A DNA stretch of 14,450 bases from the NCBI GenBank assembly GCA_018700255.1, contig JABISU010000194.1, forward strand, positions 1 through 14,450, written 5' to 3'. A model generated the notes under the pieces. That model was given only the letters and a program-made list of their open reading frames with translations. It was not told the origin of the DNA and ran no database searches. Source of the DNA: Flavobacteriales bacterium. Its GTDB lineage: Bacteria > Bacteroidota > Bacteroidia > Flavobacteriales > UA16. The translations under genes were made by a program, and so were the position numbers. Below, in pieces: positions 7,237-14,450 of the stretch; position 1 is the first letter of the stretch, and each line of letters opens with the position of its first letter.

Positions 7237-8865
7237 CTATTCAGATATATCCTTTCTATTGTTGGAAATCATACTTAGTCCTGTCTTTGCCTTTTCGTAG
7301 CTTGGGTTAATCTTAATAGCTCTTTTTAAGTGGATTACTGCTAACTCGTAATTTCCTATGCTCATATTTGCCATACCAAGATTATAATGTGATTTAGGGT
7401 TTTGTGGTTGAAGTTCAACTAACTTTTGTAAAAATGGGAGAGCATCGTAGAAGTTTTTTTGCTTCATATAGATTACGCTAAGACGACCTATGCTTTCGAT
7501 GTCCTCAGGAATTTCCTCAACTAACTCCTTTAAAAATGGTATGGCTTTTCGGTCCTCACCTCGAAATAAGTGAATAGATGCAATTTGCTTCTTTATACGT
7601 AGGGGTGTAATCAGACCAAAATCATCAGCGAGTTCGAAATGAATGAGTGCCTTTTCAAGCTTCTGTGGATTTCGAGTGGAGGAGCGATCGGTTATAACTG
7701 ATTCATAGATTTTTTGGCCTCTAAAGCTGTGAAATTGAATAAACGCACTATGAACTATGAGAGTAAAATAACAGATGCAGAACGTGATAAAAGTGTATCC
7801 AATAGGAGTAATCCGATGCGAGATTTTTAGGATAGTGCGTCTTATTTTGGAACTCTGATTAGTGAGGGTTCTGTAAAATATAATAGATAAATAGGCGGTG
7901 ACTACGCTGAGACCTATTGACATCAAGAAAGGAATGAGGTCGTATAGAGCACGGAAAATCAAGACACTCAATATAAAAATAATTGCCATAGATATATCCT
8001 CCCAAAGAGTGAAATTATATCGTTCCTTATATATTTCAAGCTTACTAATCTTTTTGAAAAGAGGTGGTTTTGTAAAGCCAAAAGACAAAGCTTGTTCAGG
8101 ACAACCTCCTACACAATCTAAGCATTTCAAACACCTATCGTTTGTGACCATTTCGTACTTCTTTATTTCCTTATGAACGAGAATGTCAGATCCACAATTA
8201 GATGTACAAACACCACATTGAACACAGTCACCTGTTAAAATAATTCGACCCGGGGAAACTCGATCTGCTATACTGAAAAGTGCACCATACGGACATCCAT
8301 AAAAACAAAAACTCCTAGACCCTAGTAAATAAATTATTAAAAAGCCAACAATAAAGAAAGTAGAAAGCGCTATTTCTCCGGATGGGAGATTCCGCCACAA
8401 ATCATCCGTCACAAAAGAAGACCAACCATCTGAATCTGCCTTTGCCACATGAAGTTTAGCCACTTCGATTCCACCGAAATACATTGCAATTTGAGGCCAT
8501 ACAAATAAATAGAAAACAGCACCTAAAGGAACCCAAATGAAGAATCTAGACCTAATAGCCTGAGGCTTAACACCTATTTTTTTCATAAGCCATGCGCATC
8601 CATCTTGAAGAGAGAGAATATGGCAAGCCCATCCACAAAAAAAACGACCTAAAAATAATGTGGCTATCATAACCACGAACATTAAAATGAAACCACCAGT
8701 AATAATCCCTTGATGAATAGTGTATAGGACCTCGTTGAGTTCAAGAGGTGCTAATGTTGTACCATTAAGCTTCCAATGAATAAAGTGTATAGCAAATAGC
8801 CCCCAAACACTAAGGAGGGCAACGGCCCTCCAATTAGCGAAATTATGTTTTCTTGCTTGATTCAA
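7237..8865 (-). CDS. Membrane polyferredoxin (NapH/CcoG-like 4Fe-4S protein) with C-terminal TPR domain
   Basis: A 542-residue protein with four predicted membrane segments (about 14-30, 55-73, 108-124, 165-181), two ferredoxin motifs (C214/C217/C220/C224 and C245/C248/C251/C255-P), three more membrane segments (about 289-309, 311-331, 353-375) and roughly three TPRs (about 422-523). Membrane-edge motifs FCGWACH (76-82) and FCFYGCP (186-192, CxxxCP) place it in the NapH/NosR/CcoG superfamily of electron-transfer proteins; CcoG is a cupric reductase. The residue after CGWAC is His rather than the Pro of classical members. Parity of membrane segments suggests cytoplasmic clusters and a periplasmic TPR domain, where CcoG carries an Ig-like domain. 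The start is TTG at 8865: an in-frame TAG lies seven codons upstream and the first Met is residue 62, inside TM2. It is the last gene of the operon, 24 bases after the lysyl oxidase gene. Confidence 0.85.
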   Translation of the reverse strand: MNQARKHNFANWRAVALLSVWGLFAIHFIHWKLNGTTLAPLELNEVLYTIHQGIITGGFILMFVVMIATLFLGRFFCGWACHILSLQDGCAWLMKKIGVKPQAIRSRFFIWVPLGAVFYLFVWPQIAMYFGGIEVAKLHVAKADSDGWSSFVTDDLWRNLPSGEIALSTFFIVGFLIIYLLGSRSFCFYGCPYGALFSIADRVSPGRIILTGDCVQCGVCTSNCGSDILVHKEIKKYEMVTNDRCLKCLDCVGGCPEQALSFGFTKPPLFKKISKLEIYKERYNFTLWEDISMAIIFILSVLIFRALYDLIPFLMSIGLSVVTAYLSIIFYRTLTNQSSKIRRTILKISHRITPIGYTFITFCICYFTLIVHSAFIQFHSFRGQKIYESVITDRSSTRNPQKLEKALIHFELADDFGLITPLRIKKQIASIHLFRGEDRKAIPFLKELVEEIPEDIESIGRLSVIYMKQKNFYDALPFLQKLVELQPQNPKSHYNLGMANMSIGNYELAVIHLKRAIKINPSYEKAKTGLSMISNNRKDISE

Positions 8866-8889
8866 TATATTCGAATAGTACTAGATTAT

Positions 8890-10953
8890 TTATTGTTTAC
8901 TCAAACATTTATAATAGTGATTTGTACCTACTTCAAATCGTATAACATACAAACCTGCCATAACGTGACTTATATCGATATGTCTCTGTGATTCGTCATT
9001 TACTTCTTCAAAAAACTCTTCATAAACCGATCGACCTGCCATATCGAGAATAGCAACTCCTATATCTACATTCCGAGGTACTGAAAAGTTAATCGTGAAC
9101 TCTCCACTAGATGGATTTGGAAATATTTGAAACATATTACTCCAATCAACATCCAAATTAAAACTATCCTCGATTCCATCACAATTAATTACTTCAGCAA
9201 CAGTTTCTGTAAAATCGCTTGGGCATCTACCTGCTCCAACTTCCACCTCCCAATCATAAAAGAAATAGTAATAATCATCCCCTGCTGAAGATGTGGTTAC
9301 ACTTAGTACTCCAGGTGTTTCATAAGGATAGTTCACTCCCTCATTATTTCTATACAACTCAGAATCACCAATTGCCGTAATTCTATAGCCATTACCCACT
9401 GGAACTTCAAATCCTAAGTGGACAACCTGTTCACCATTCTCAATAAAGAACTCTCCTTGGGCCACCACATTACCCATATTATTCTTAATCTGTATTATTC
9501 TGTCAGCAGCACCAAGGGCATAAACCTTCACGGAGTTAAAAATGAATGATTGTTCTGCGTCAAATCGGAGGTATTGATCGCCAGAGAAAAAGCTGCCTCC
9601 ACCTGAATTATCAAATTTGGCTCCTGTAGATATTTCGCCTGCTGTGGCATTTATTTCAGCAGCAAAGAAAGATGTTGTTGTTTGTAGTTCTTCCGTTAAA
9701 TAATCGTTCCCTGTTCCTATTTCAAATCCTTCTGCATTAAACCAAACCACATTATCCCCCTCTGCACTAAGTAACGCCATGCTACCCACACAAACAGTAT
9801 CTGAAGTTGTATTTGGAGGATCAGGTTTTGCTATTTCTGAAACAACAACTTCAGATGAAATAGCAGTTCCACAATAAGACTCAACTTCGACAGAATAAGT
9901 ACCTGCGCCAACTGTCACGGTTTGGGTTGAATCACCATTAGACCAATTAAAAGACAATCCAGGAGATGCCGTCAAACTAACTTCACCACCCTCACAAATT
10001 ATAGAAGAGCTTGTAGAAGTGATTGCAGCGAATGGATTGCCTACCTCAGTTTGTTCCGTAAGGGTAAATGGAATAGCAGTCCAATTATTATCCTCATTCG
10101 ATTCTAATACTACCTCATTAGGATCCACCTCATAAACTATCCAATAATCTCCATTGCAAGTGCCATCTGGAATATCTATCCACATACCATCTAAATACTC
10201 CGAATACACATCTGTATATCCAGAAGAAATCCCCTGTTCTATCATACCGCACCCATAATTACCACCTCCAAGACCAAAATTTGGGAAATCCTCGTTTTGT
10301 AAATAATTACCCGAATTATATGTTGTGTTATCATCCATACAGTGATTTACTGCGGAGCCGCTTCCACAAGTGTAATAATCCATTAAACAGAAACCGACCT
10401 TAGCCCCGGTCCCTATAACTGGCCAATTTCTCGGATCTGCTTCATTCTCATCTTCAATTCGCAAGGAAAAGATCCCCCACTCATCGAAATGGTTGTGGCC
10501 GTGATTGGGGTGATATGTCATAGCCTCCATTTCTCTATCCCAATAAGTCATCGTAGGGCCATTCTTATGATAAATTCTTTGAAATATTATCTGTTCTGCC
10601 TCTCCTCCATTGGGACACTCGAATGTTTCATTTGAATATGGATCATAGATAGAAATCGTATCATCGCCACATACAAAATGACGATAACCAGCATCATCCC
10701 CTCCTCTTACAGTAAACGAGCCAAGACCTATATTTGGTGTGGACCCAGTAACATAAACTATCCCCGGCTCCTCTGTGGGACCACTGAGATAATTTTCGAG
10801 GGCATACCACGAAATGGTAATATCTGGAAGTAAATCGCAATCATCTGATCCATCTTCACAAACACAATCGGTAGAATTGGAGGTTGTACATTGAGCAAAT
10901 AGCCCAGTGATTCCTAACCCAACTACAGCAAACAATAGTAAAAGTTTTTTCAT
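8890..10953 (-). CDS. T9SS-exported lysyl oxidase-like copper amine oxidase with Ig-like repeats
   Basis: The 687-residue product has a signal peptide (about 1-20). Residues ~40-300 form a lysyl oxidase domain: STPNIGLGSFTVRG; the histidine cluster H148-P-N-H151-G-H153-N-H155-F-D-E-W, matching the WHSCHQHYH copper site of animal LOX; AKVGFCLMD with K185; GISSGYTDVY with Y250; WIDIPDG; and VDPNEVVLESNEDNN. By my memory alignment K185 and Y250 fall on the lysine and tyrosine that form lysyl-tyrosylquinone in human LOX (K320, Y355), so it looks catalytically competent. Lysyl oxidases oxidise primary amines with O2, giving aldehyde, ammonia and H2O2. Residues ~305-373 and ~376-432 are Ig/PKD-like repeats, ~440-575 is an unrecognised beta-rich module, and ~607-687 (IFPNPSSGEF onward) is a T9SS sorting domain, so the protein should reach the cell surface. 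It lies 16 bases after the lipoprotein cytochrome gene. Confidence 0.88.
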   Translation of the reverse strand: MKKLLLLFAVVGLGITGLFAQCTTSNSTDCVCEDGSDDCDLLPDITISWYALENYLSGPTEEPGIVYVTGSTPNIGLGSFTVRGGDDAGYRHFVCGDDTISIYDPYSNETFECPNGGEAEQIIFQRIYHKNGPTMTYWDREMEAMTYHPNHGHNHFDEWGIFSLRIEDENEADPRNWPVIGTGAKVGFCLMDYYTCGSGSAVNHCMDDNTTYNSGNYLQNEDFPNFGLGGGNYGCGMIEQGISSGYTDVYSEYLDGMWIDIPDGTCNGDYWIVYEVDPNEVVLESNEDNNWTAIPFTLTEQTEVGNPFAAITSTSSSIICEGGEVSLTASPGLSFNWSNGDSTQTVTVGAGTYSVEVESYCGTAISSEVVVSEIAKPDPPNTTSDTVCVGSMALLSAEGDNVVWFNAEGFEIGTGNDYLTEELQTTTSFFAAEINATAGEISTGAKFDNSGGGSFFSGDQYLRFDAEQSFIFNSVKVYALGAADRIIQIKNNMGNVVAQGEFFIENGEQVVHLGFEVPVGNGYRITAIGDSELYRNNEGVNYPYETPGVLSVTTSSAGDDYYYFFYDWEVEVGAGRCPSDFTETVAEVINCDGIEDSFNLDVDWSNMFQIFPNPSSGEFTINFSVPRNVDIGVAILDMAGRSVYEEFFEEVNDESQRHIDISHVMAGLYVIRFEVGTNHYYKCLSKQ

Positions 10954-10969
10954 AATATTATTTATTTAT

Positions 10970-11434
10970 TCAATTTTCTAGAGCTCCTTCTAAAATCCAG
11001 GTTTCTATTAATTCTAAGTCTTCAAAATCTAAAGGCCCCTTGGGTGGCATCTCAATCCCAAACTCAAATGAGTTTATCAATTTATGCCAAATCACAGAGC
11101 TATCAGGATAGAACGGTACTACACGAACCGAGGGTGAATACACCGGCGACACCTTGTTTACTAAACTGTTATATGCCTTCTCTGGAAGTAAATTAACTTC
11201 GGCTGTAGGAGGATGACATTGGACACAATGAATAGTAAATATTGGTACTACATCATCATAAAAACTAACAGTAGGAAACTCCACCGTATCAACAGTTGTA
11301 GTATCCTCCGGAATTATCGGGTCTACATATAAAGGTCCTGAATCCTTTGTGCAAGAGTTCAACGTAAAGACATAAGTAACAGCAATAAATCCTATTAAAG
11401 CTACATAGCGAATTGGATAACTATTATTCATCAT
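10970..11434 (-). CDS. Lipoprotein c-type cytochrome (single CxxCH)
   Basis: The best start is one of two adjacent ATGs (11434 or 11431), giving a 154- or 153-residue protein with a membrane-spanning signal and lipobox LNSC (C28 in the 154-residue form). The frame is open further up to 11509, but that version would bury the signal peptide behind 25 extra residues and overlap the barrel gene. After a low-complexity Asp/Thr-rich linker (about 40-50), the heme motif is C70-V-Q-C73-H74 within DDVVPIFTIHCVQCHPP, and M129 in IEMPPKGPL is the likely distal heme ligand; LELIETWILEGA is the final helix. This is the pattern of small surface or periplasmic cytochromes common in Bacteroidota. It begins 10 bases after the barrel gene. 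Its likely role is electron transfer at the outer membrane; partners are inferred from the operon. Confidence 0.85.
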   Translation of the reverse strand: MMNNSYPIRYVALIGFIAVTYVFTLNSCTKDSGPLYVDPIIPEDTTTVDTVEFPTVSFYDDVVPIFTIHCVQCHPPTAEVNLLPEKAYNSLVNKVSPVYSPSVRVVPFYPDSSVIWHKLINSFEFGIEMPPKGPLDFEDLELIETWILEGALEN

Positions 11435-11444
11435 TCTATAGCAT

Positions 11445-12335
11445 TCACTTCCGCCAGAAGTTTCTTTTAATATTAAAACCAAACAAGAACTTTCCATCCC
11501 GATAATCATACGAATCAGAAGTGTAAATCTCTTGCTCAGTTAGATTCTGTGTCGAACTAAGAACGATCTGAAAAGCGTGTCCTGTAGAAACAATTTCATA
11601 AGCAAGCGAAAATGGAGGTACATGGTTTTCGGATTTGTTATTTATTACATGTGTGAATTCGAAAAGGATCGAAGATGTAACACCGACTTTATATCGCCCA
11701 CTTACTGGTATTGCAAGAGTGTAATTATCCTTCCCAACAGGAACTAAATTTTGGTATATGAAAACTGCTGCGAGTTGAAGTGATAGTTTATTTGAGAACT
11801 TACGGGCTATAATTAATTGAGTGTTGTATGATAAACGATGAGCCGGTTTATACTCAAAAACTGTCGTGCTATCTTCAAAGTAATAGTTTTCTGGAACGCT
11901 TGGGAAGCTTGTTGTATATGATGATGCATTGAAATAAGCGGCGAGAGACATTGGTGGTGAATCGTCTTTTGTTTGGCGTAGTATTTTATACTTCATCTCA
12001 AAGTCATAAATCTTTCCGTATTTCGCTCTACCAATACCGATGTAAAGTTTATCGCTTAATGCCCCCCCAAACGAATACCTTATGTTCGCTGGCAAGTCCA
12101 AGCCCAAGAATTGATAGTATAAATCATCAAAAGAATCTACAGCTCCAAATCGATGTTGTATGCGAAATTCCATGCCCTTTGCAGGAATTACTTCAGTGGT
12201 TTGGCAATTGATTAGCTGCCAATGAGAAAACGTTTGGGAAACAAATTCCTTTTGGCTCAAGTCTTGAGCGAACATAATATTACCCCAAAACAAAAAAACA
12301 GAAAAAACAAGAAAATTAGATAGCTTACTTAGCAT
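11445..12335 (-). CDS. DUF5777-type outer-membrane beta-barrel protein
   Basis: The 296-residue protein has a signal peptide (about 1-23, cleavage before Q24) and then alternating amphipathic beta strands with aromatic ends, such as MEFRIQHRFG, IRYSFGGALSDKLYIGIG, LSYNTQLIIARKF, LSLQLAAVFIYQ and SRYKVG-like turns, ending in FGFNIKRNFWRK. This layout (RIQHRFG near the start, FGFNIKRNF at the end) matches my recollection of the DUF5777 family of predicted outer-membrane barrels in Bacteroidota, whose function is not established. Its start overlaps the end of the upstream cytochrome c gene by 11 bases, and the lipoprotein cytochrome follows after 10 bases, so the three are translationally linked. 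A barrel between two cytochromes could be a channel or a scaffold for electron transfer, but no direct evidence for this is visible. Confidence 0.8.
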   Translation of the reverse strand: MLSKLSNFLVFSVFLFWGNIMFAQDLSQKEFVSQTFSHWQLINCQTTEVIPAKGMEFRIQHRFGAVDSFDDLYYQFLGLDLPANIRYSFGGALSDKLYIGIGRAKYGKIYDFEMKYKILRQTKDDSPPMSLAAYFNASSYTTSFPSVPENYYFEDSTTVFEYKPAHRLSYNTQLIIARKFSNKLSLQLAAVFIYQNLVPVGKDNYTLAIPVSGRYKVGVTSSILFEFTHVINNKSENHVPPFSLAYEIVSTGHAFQIVLSSTQNLTEQEIYTSDSYDYRDGKFLFGFNIKRNFWRK

Positions 12336-12714
12336 ATGTCCTTAGATATGTCACTAACTTCCACCTATCCTCATCGGTCATTATATCCTCAAATCCCACC
12401 ATCTGTCCCCTTCCAGTACTTAATTTCCAAAAAATAGCACCATCCGACTGCTGCTGAAATTCTGAGGTTGTAAAATCGCCAGGCTTATTAGTTAGAGCCC
12501 CCGCTGCAGGTCCATCACCATTACCGCTCAATCCATGACAAGACCAACACATTTTCGAAAAAATCTTTTGTCCTTTTTTCAATATCTTTTCCTCAGTAGA
12601 AGAGTAAGGATTTACTAAAGCATCCGCTGAAGCAGGAGCAATCCACTTTTCAGAATTCAAAGAGAATGAAATCAGTATTATTGTAGTAAAAATTAACAGG
12701 AGACGTCCTATCAT
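12325..12714 (-). CDS. Membrane-anchored or periplasmic monoheme cytochrome c
   Basis: The start chosen is ATG at 12714 (129 residues). The frame extends to a TTG at 12732, but the ATG gives a standard signal/anchor beginning MIGRLLLIFTTIILISFSL. Residues ~40-129 form a class I cytochrome c domain: C56-W-S-C59-H60 followed by GLSGNGDGPAAGAL, then GRGQMVGFEDIMTDEDRW with M105 as the likely distal ligand, and the C-terminal helix LVTYLRTYAK. NGDGPAA and GRGxMxxF are common in periplasmic cytochromes of this type. It is the first gene of the five-gene operon, and its end overlaps the barrel gene start by 11 bases. It probably shuttles electrons in the periplasm. It is divergent from acs across a 77-base gap in which I find no convincing promoter match. 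Confidence 0.88.
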   Translation of the reverse strand: MIGRLLLIFTTIILISFSLNSEKWIAPASADALVNPYSSTEEKILKKGQKIFSKMCWSCHGLSGNGDGPAAGALTNKPGDFTTSEFQQQSDGAIFWKLSTGRGQMVGFEDIMTDEDRWKLVTYLRTYAK

Positions 12715-12791
12715 TGTTATTTTTAGGGACAATATATTAGTTGAAACGATTTAAAAATCTGACCATAATCATATCCAAACAACCTAACATA

Positions 12792-14450
12792 ATGAAGAAG
12801 ATTAATTCTATAGAGCAATATCAATCTCAGTATGAAAAAAGTGTTGAGAATCCCGAATCGTTTTGGGCTGAAAAAGCTGAAAACTTTAATTGGATGAAAA
12901 AATGGGATAGGGTCCTAGAATGGGAGTTTAATACCCCTAAAGTTGAATGGTTCATCGGGGGGCAGCTCAACATTACTGAGAATTGCTTAGACCGGCATCT
13001 TGAATCTAGAGGAAATCAAACAGCAATCCTCTGGGAGCCCAATGATCCTACAGAACAAGCTATAAAAATAACATACAATGAATTGCACAACCGAGTATGC
13101 TCATTCGCAAACGTATTAAAACGAAATGGTGCGAAAAAAGGAGATAGAATATGCTTATATATGCCTATGACTCCTGAGCTTGCAATTGCAACATTAGCTT
13201 GTGCAAGAATTGGTGCAATACACTCAGTTGTATTTGCCGGCTTCTCTGCTAGATCATTAGAAGACAGAATAAAAGATGCTACATGTAACATTATTGTTAC
13301 TGCAGATGGTGGTTATCGAGGAGCCAAAACTATAGAATTAAAACAAATCGTAGATAAGGCGCTTGAAACATGTCCGAGTATAAAAAGGTCTATTGTTCTT
13401 AAGAGAACAGGGGGGGAAGTGAATATGAAACCAGGGCGTGATGTTTGGCTTCATGAAGAACTTAATCAAGTAGATAACATCTGCCCAGCTGAGAAAATGA
13501 ATAGCGAAGATGAGCTCTTTGTACTTTACACATCTGGATCGACAGGCAAGCCTAAGGGAGTTGTACATACATGTGGGGGGTATATGGTATACGCTGAATT
13601 CAGTTTCAGAAATGTATTTCAATATCAAGAGGGAGATGTATACTGGTGTACTGCAGATATAGGTTGGATAACTGGACATACCTACATAGTATATGGTCCA
13701 CTATTAGCAGGAGCTACAACAGTAATGTTCGAGGGGGTGCCGACATATCCAGATGCAGGAAGGTTCTGGGAAATTTGTGACAAACATCATGTAAATCTAT
13801 TTTACACTGCCCCGACTGCAATTAGAGCACTTCAGGCTCGTGGCAATCAATTTGTAAATCCTTACAGTCTTAGTTCACTTAGAGTATTAGGGTCTGTGGG
13901 GGAGCCCATCAACGAAGAAGCATGGCATTGGTATAACGATAAAATAGGAAAAGGTAATTGCCCTATAGTCGATACATGGTGGCAAACAGAAACTGGCGGA
14001 ATAATGATCTCTCCTCTTGCAGGTATTACCCCGCTTAAACCAAGTTACGCAACACTACCTCTCCCAGGGATTCAGCCCTGCCTTGTTGACTCTGACGGAA
14101 ATGAGATTGAGGGAAATGATGTTCAGGGGAACTTATGTATCAAATTCCCTTGGCCGAGTATGATTAGAACTACCTATGGAGACCACGATAGATGTCAACA
14201 AGTGTATTTCTCAACATACAAGGGAAAATATTTTACTGGTGACGGATGTCGGCGTGATGAAGATGGATATTATCGTATTACTGGAAGGGTTGACGACGTA
14301 ATAAATGTAAGTGGACATAGGTTTGGAACTGCAGAAATAGAAGCTGCCATAGACGAACACGAAAACGTAGTCGAAACTGCCGTGGTTGGATTCCCACATG
14401 AAATAAAAGGTCAAGGCATATACGCTTATGCTATATGTCACTCACAACCT
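12792..14450 (+). CDS. acs: Acetyl-CoA synthetase, partial (C-terminus beyond right edge)
   Basis: A continuous frame runs from ATG at 12792 to the window edge, 553 codons without a stop; a full-length Acs has about 640-650 residues. Acs activates acetate to acetyl-AMP and then acetyl-CoA in the cytoplasm. The N-terminus has the family cap (YEKSVENPESFWAEKAE), then GGQLNITENCLDRHL. Adenylation motifs are clear: YTSGSTGKPKGVVH (246-259), CTADIGWITGHTYIVYGPL, WWQTETGG (396-403) and YFTGDGCRRDEDGYY, followed by the hinge and CoA-domain motif GRVDDVINVSGHR (498-510). The remaining ~90 residues, with the catalytic lysine (PKTRSGKIMRR-type motif) that is acetylated for control in many bacteria, lie outside. 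The annotation is firm; only propionyl- or acyl-CoA synthetase relatives are close alternatives. Confidence 0.95.
   Translation, partial: MKKINSIEQYQSQYEKSVENPESFWAEKAENFNWMKKWDRVLEWEFNTPKVEWFIGGQLNITENCLDRHLESRGNQTAILWEPNDPTEQAIKITYNELHNRVCSFANVLKRNGAKKGDRICLYMPMTPELAIATLACARIGAIHSVVFAGFSARSLEDRIKDATCNIIVTADGGYRGAKTIELKQIVDKALETCPSIKRSIVLKRTGGEVNMKPGRDVWLHEELNQVDNICPAEKMNSEDELFVLYTSGSTGKPKGVVHTCGGYMVYAEFSFRNVFQYQEGDVYWCTADIGWITGHTYIVYGPLLAGATTVMFEGVPTYPDAGRFWEICDKHHVNLFYTAPTAIRALQARGNQFVNPYSLSSLRVLGSVGEPINEEAWHWYNDKIGKGNCPIVDTWWQTETGGIMISPLAGITPLKPSYATLPLPGIQPCLVDSDGNEIEGNDVQGNLCIKFPWPSMIRTTYGDHDRCQQVYFSTYKGKYFTGDGCRRDEDGYYRITGRVDDVINVSGHRFGTAEIEAAIDEHENVVETAVVGFPHEIKGQGIYAYAICHSQP

Noticed and set aside
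8868..8877. Ten-base palindrome TATTCGAATA just before the polyferredoxin TTG start, considered as an operator.
   Set aside because: It is short, AT-rich and inside an operon gap; one copy only, so chance is likely.
11435..11509. Upstream extension of the lipoprotein cytochrome to 11509.
   Set aside because: It would hide the lipoprotein signal behind 25 residues and overlap the barrel gene; the ATG pair at 11434/11431 gives a proper signal.
12715..12732. TTG start at 12732 for the small cytochrome c.
   Set aside because: The ATG at 12714 already gives a complete signal peptide; TTG adds six residues with no support.
13016..14441. Minus-strand open frames at 13016-13291, 13338-13679 and 14211-14441.
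   Set aside because: They lie opposite the clearly coding acs frame and show no recognisable protein pattern.
1..14450. Search by eye for tRNA/rRNA, CRISPR arrays, insertion sequences, attachment sites and long direct repeats.
   Set aside because: None was visible; nearly all bases lie in coherent coding genes and gaps are under 100 bases.

Overview
The window looks like a compact chromosomal segment from a member of the Bacteroidota, probably a marine flavobacterium-like or Cryomorphaceae-like organism. The evidence is two exported proteins with YPNP/FPNP-type C-terminal sorting domains of the type IX secretion system (T9SS), a DUF5777-type outer-membrane barrel, A-rich leaders without clear Shine-Dalgarno sites, and candidate promoters of the TTG/TTTG-(17-23)-TAnnTTTG type. 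Genus or species cannot be read from the sequence. I see no tRNA, rRNA, CRISPR array, insertion sequence or long repeat. Intergenic gaps are all below 100 bases.

Left part (1-2128, minus strand): a lipoprotein amidohydrolase of the YtcJ type is followed 3 bases later by a SCO1/SenC copper-chaperone-like protein that runs off the left edge. Divergent from them is a secreted T9SS protein with OB-fold-like domains (2129-3010). It meets, tail to tail, an rlmL-like THUMP methyltransferase gene (3015-4193, minus), which sits behind a SUI1/eIF1-like gene (4231-4578, minus), giving a small translation/RNA-modification operon.

Middle (4622-7208): an O-methyltransferase gene on plus whose stop overlaps that of sucC (minus; TCA-cycle succinyl-CoA synthetase beta). 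Divergent from sucC is a LolD-type ABC ATPase that begins with GTG.

Right part (7237-12714, minus): the most interesting region, a five-gene tightly packed operon read right to left. It holds a small membrane-anchored cytochrome c, a DUF5777-type barrel, a lipoprotein cytochrome c, a T9SS-exported lysyl oxidase-like protein and a membrane polyferredoxin (NapH/CcoG-like) with C-terminal TPRs. The lysyl oxidase domain keeps the copper-ligand histidines and both residues expected to form the LTQ cofactor. Together the genes suggest a redox and copper-handling system reaching from the inner membrane to the cell surface; its function is inference. Divergent from it, an acetyl-CoA synthetase gene (acs) runs off the right edge.
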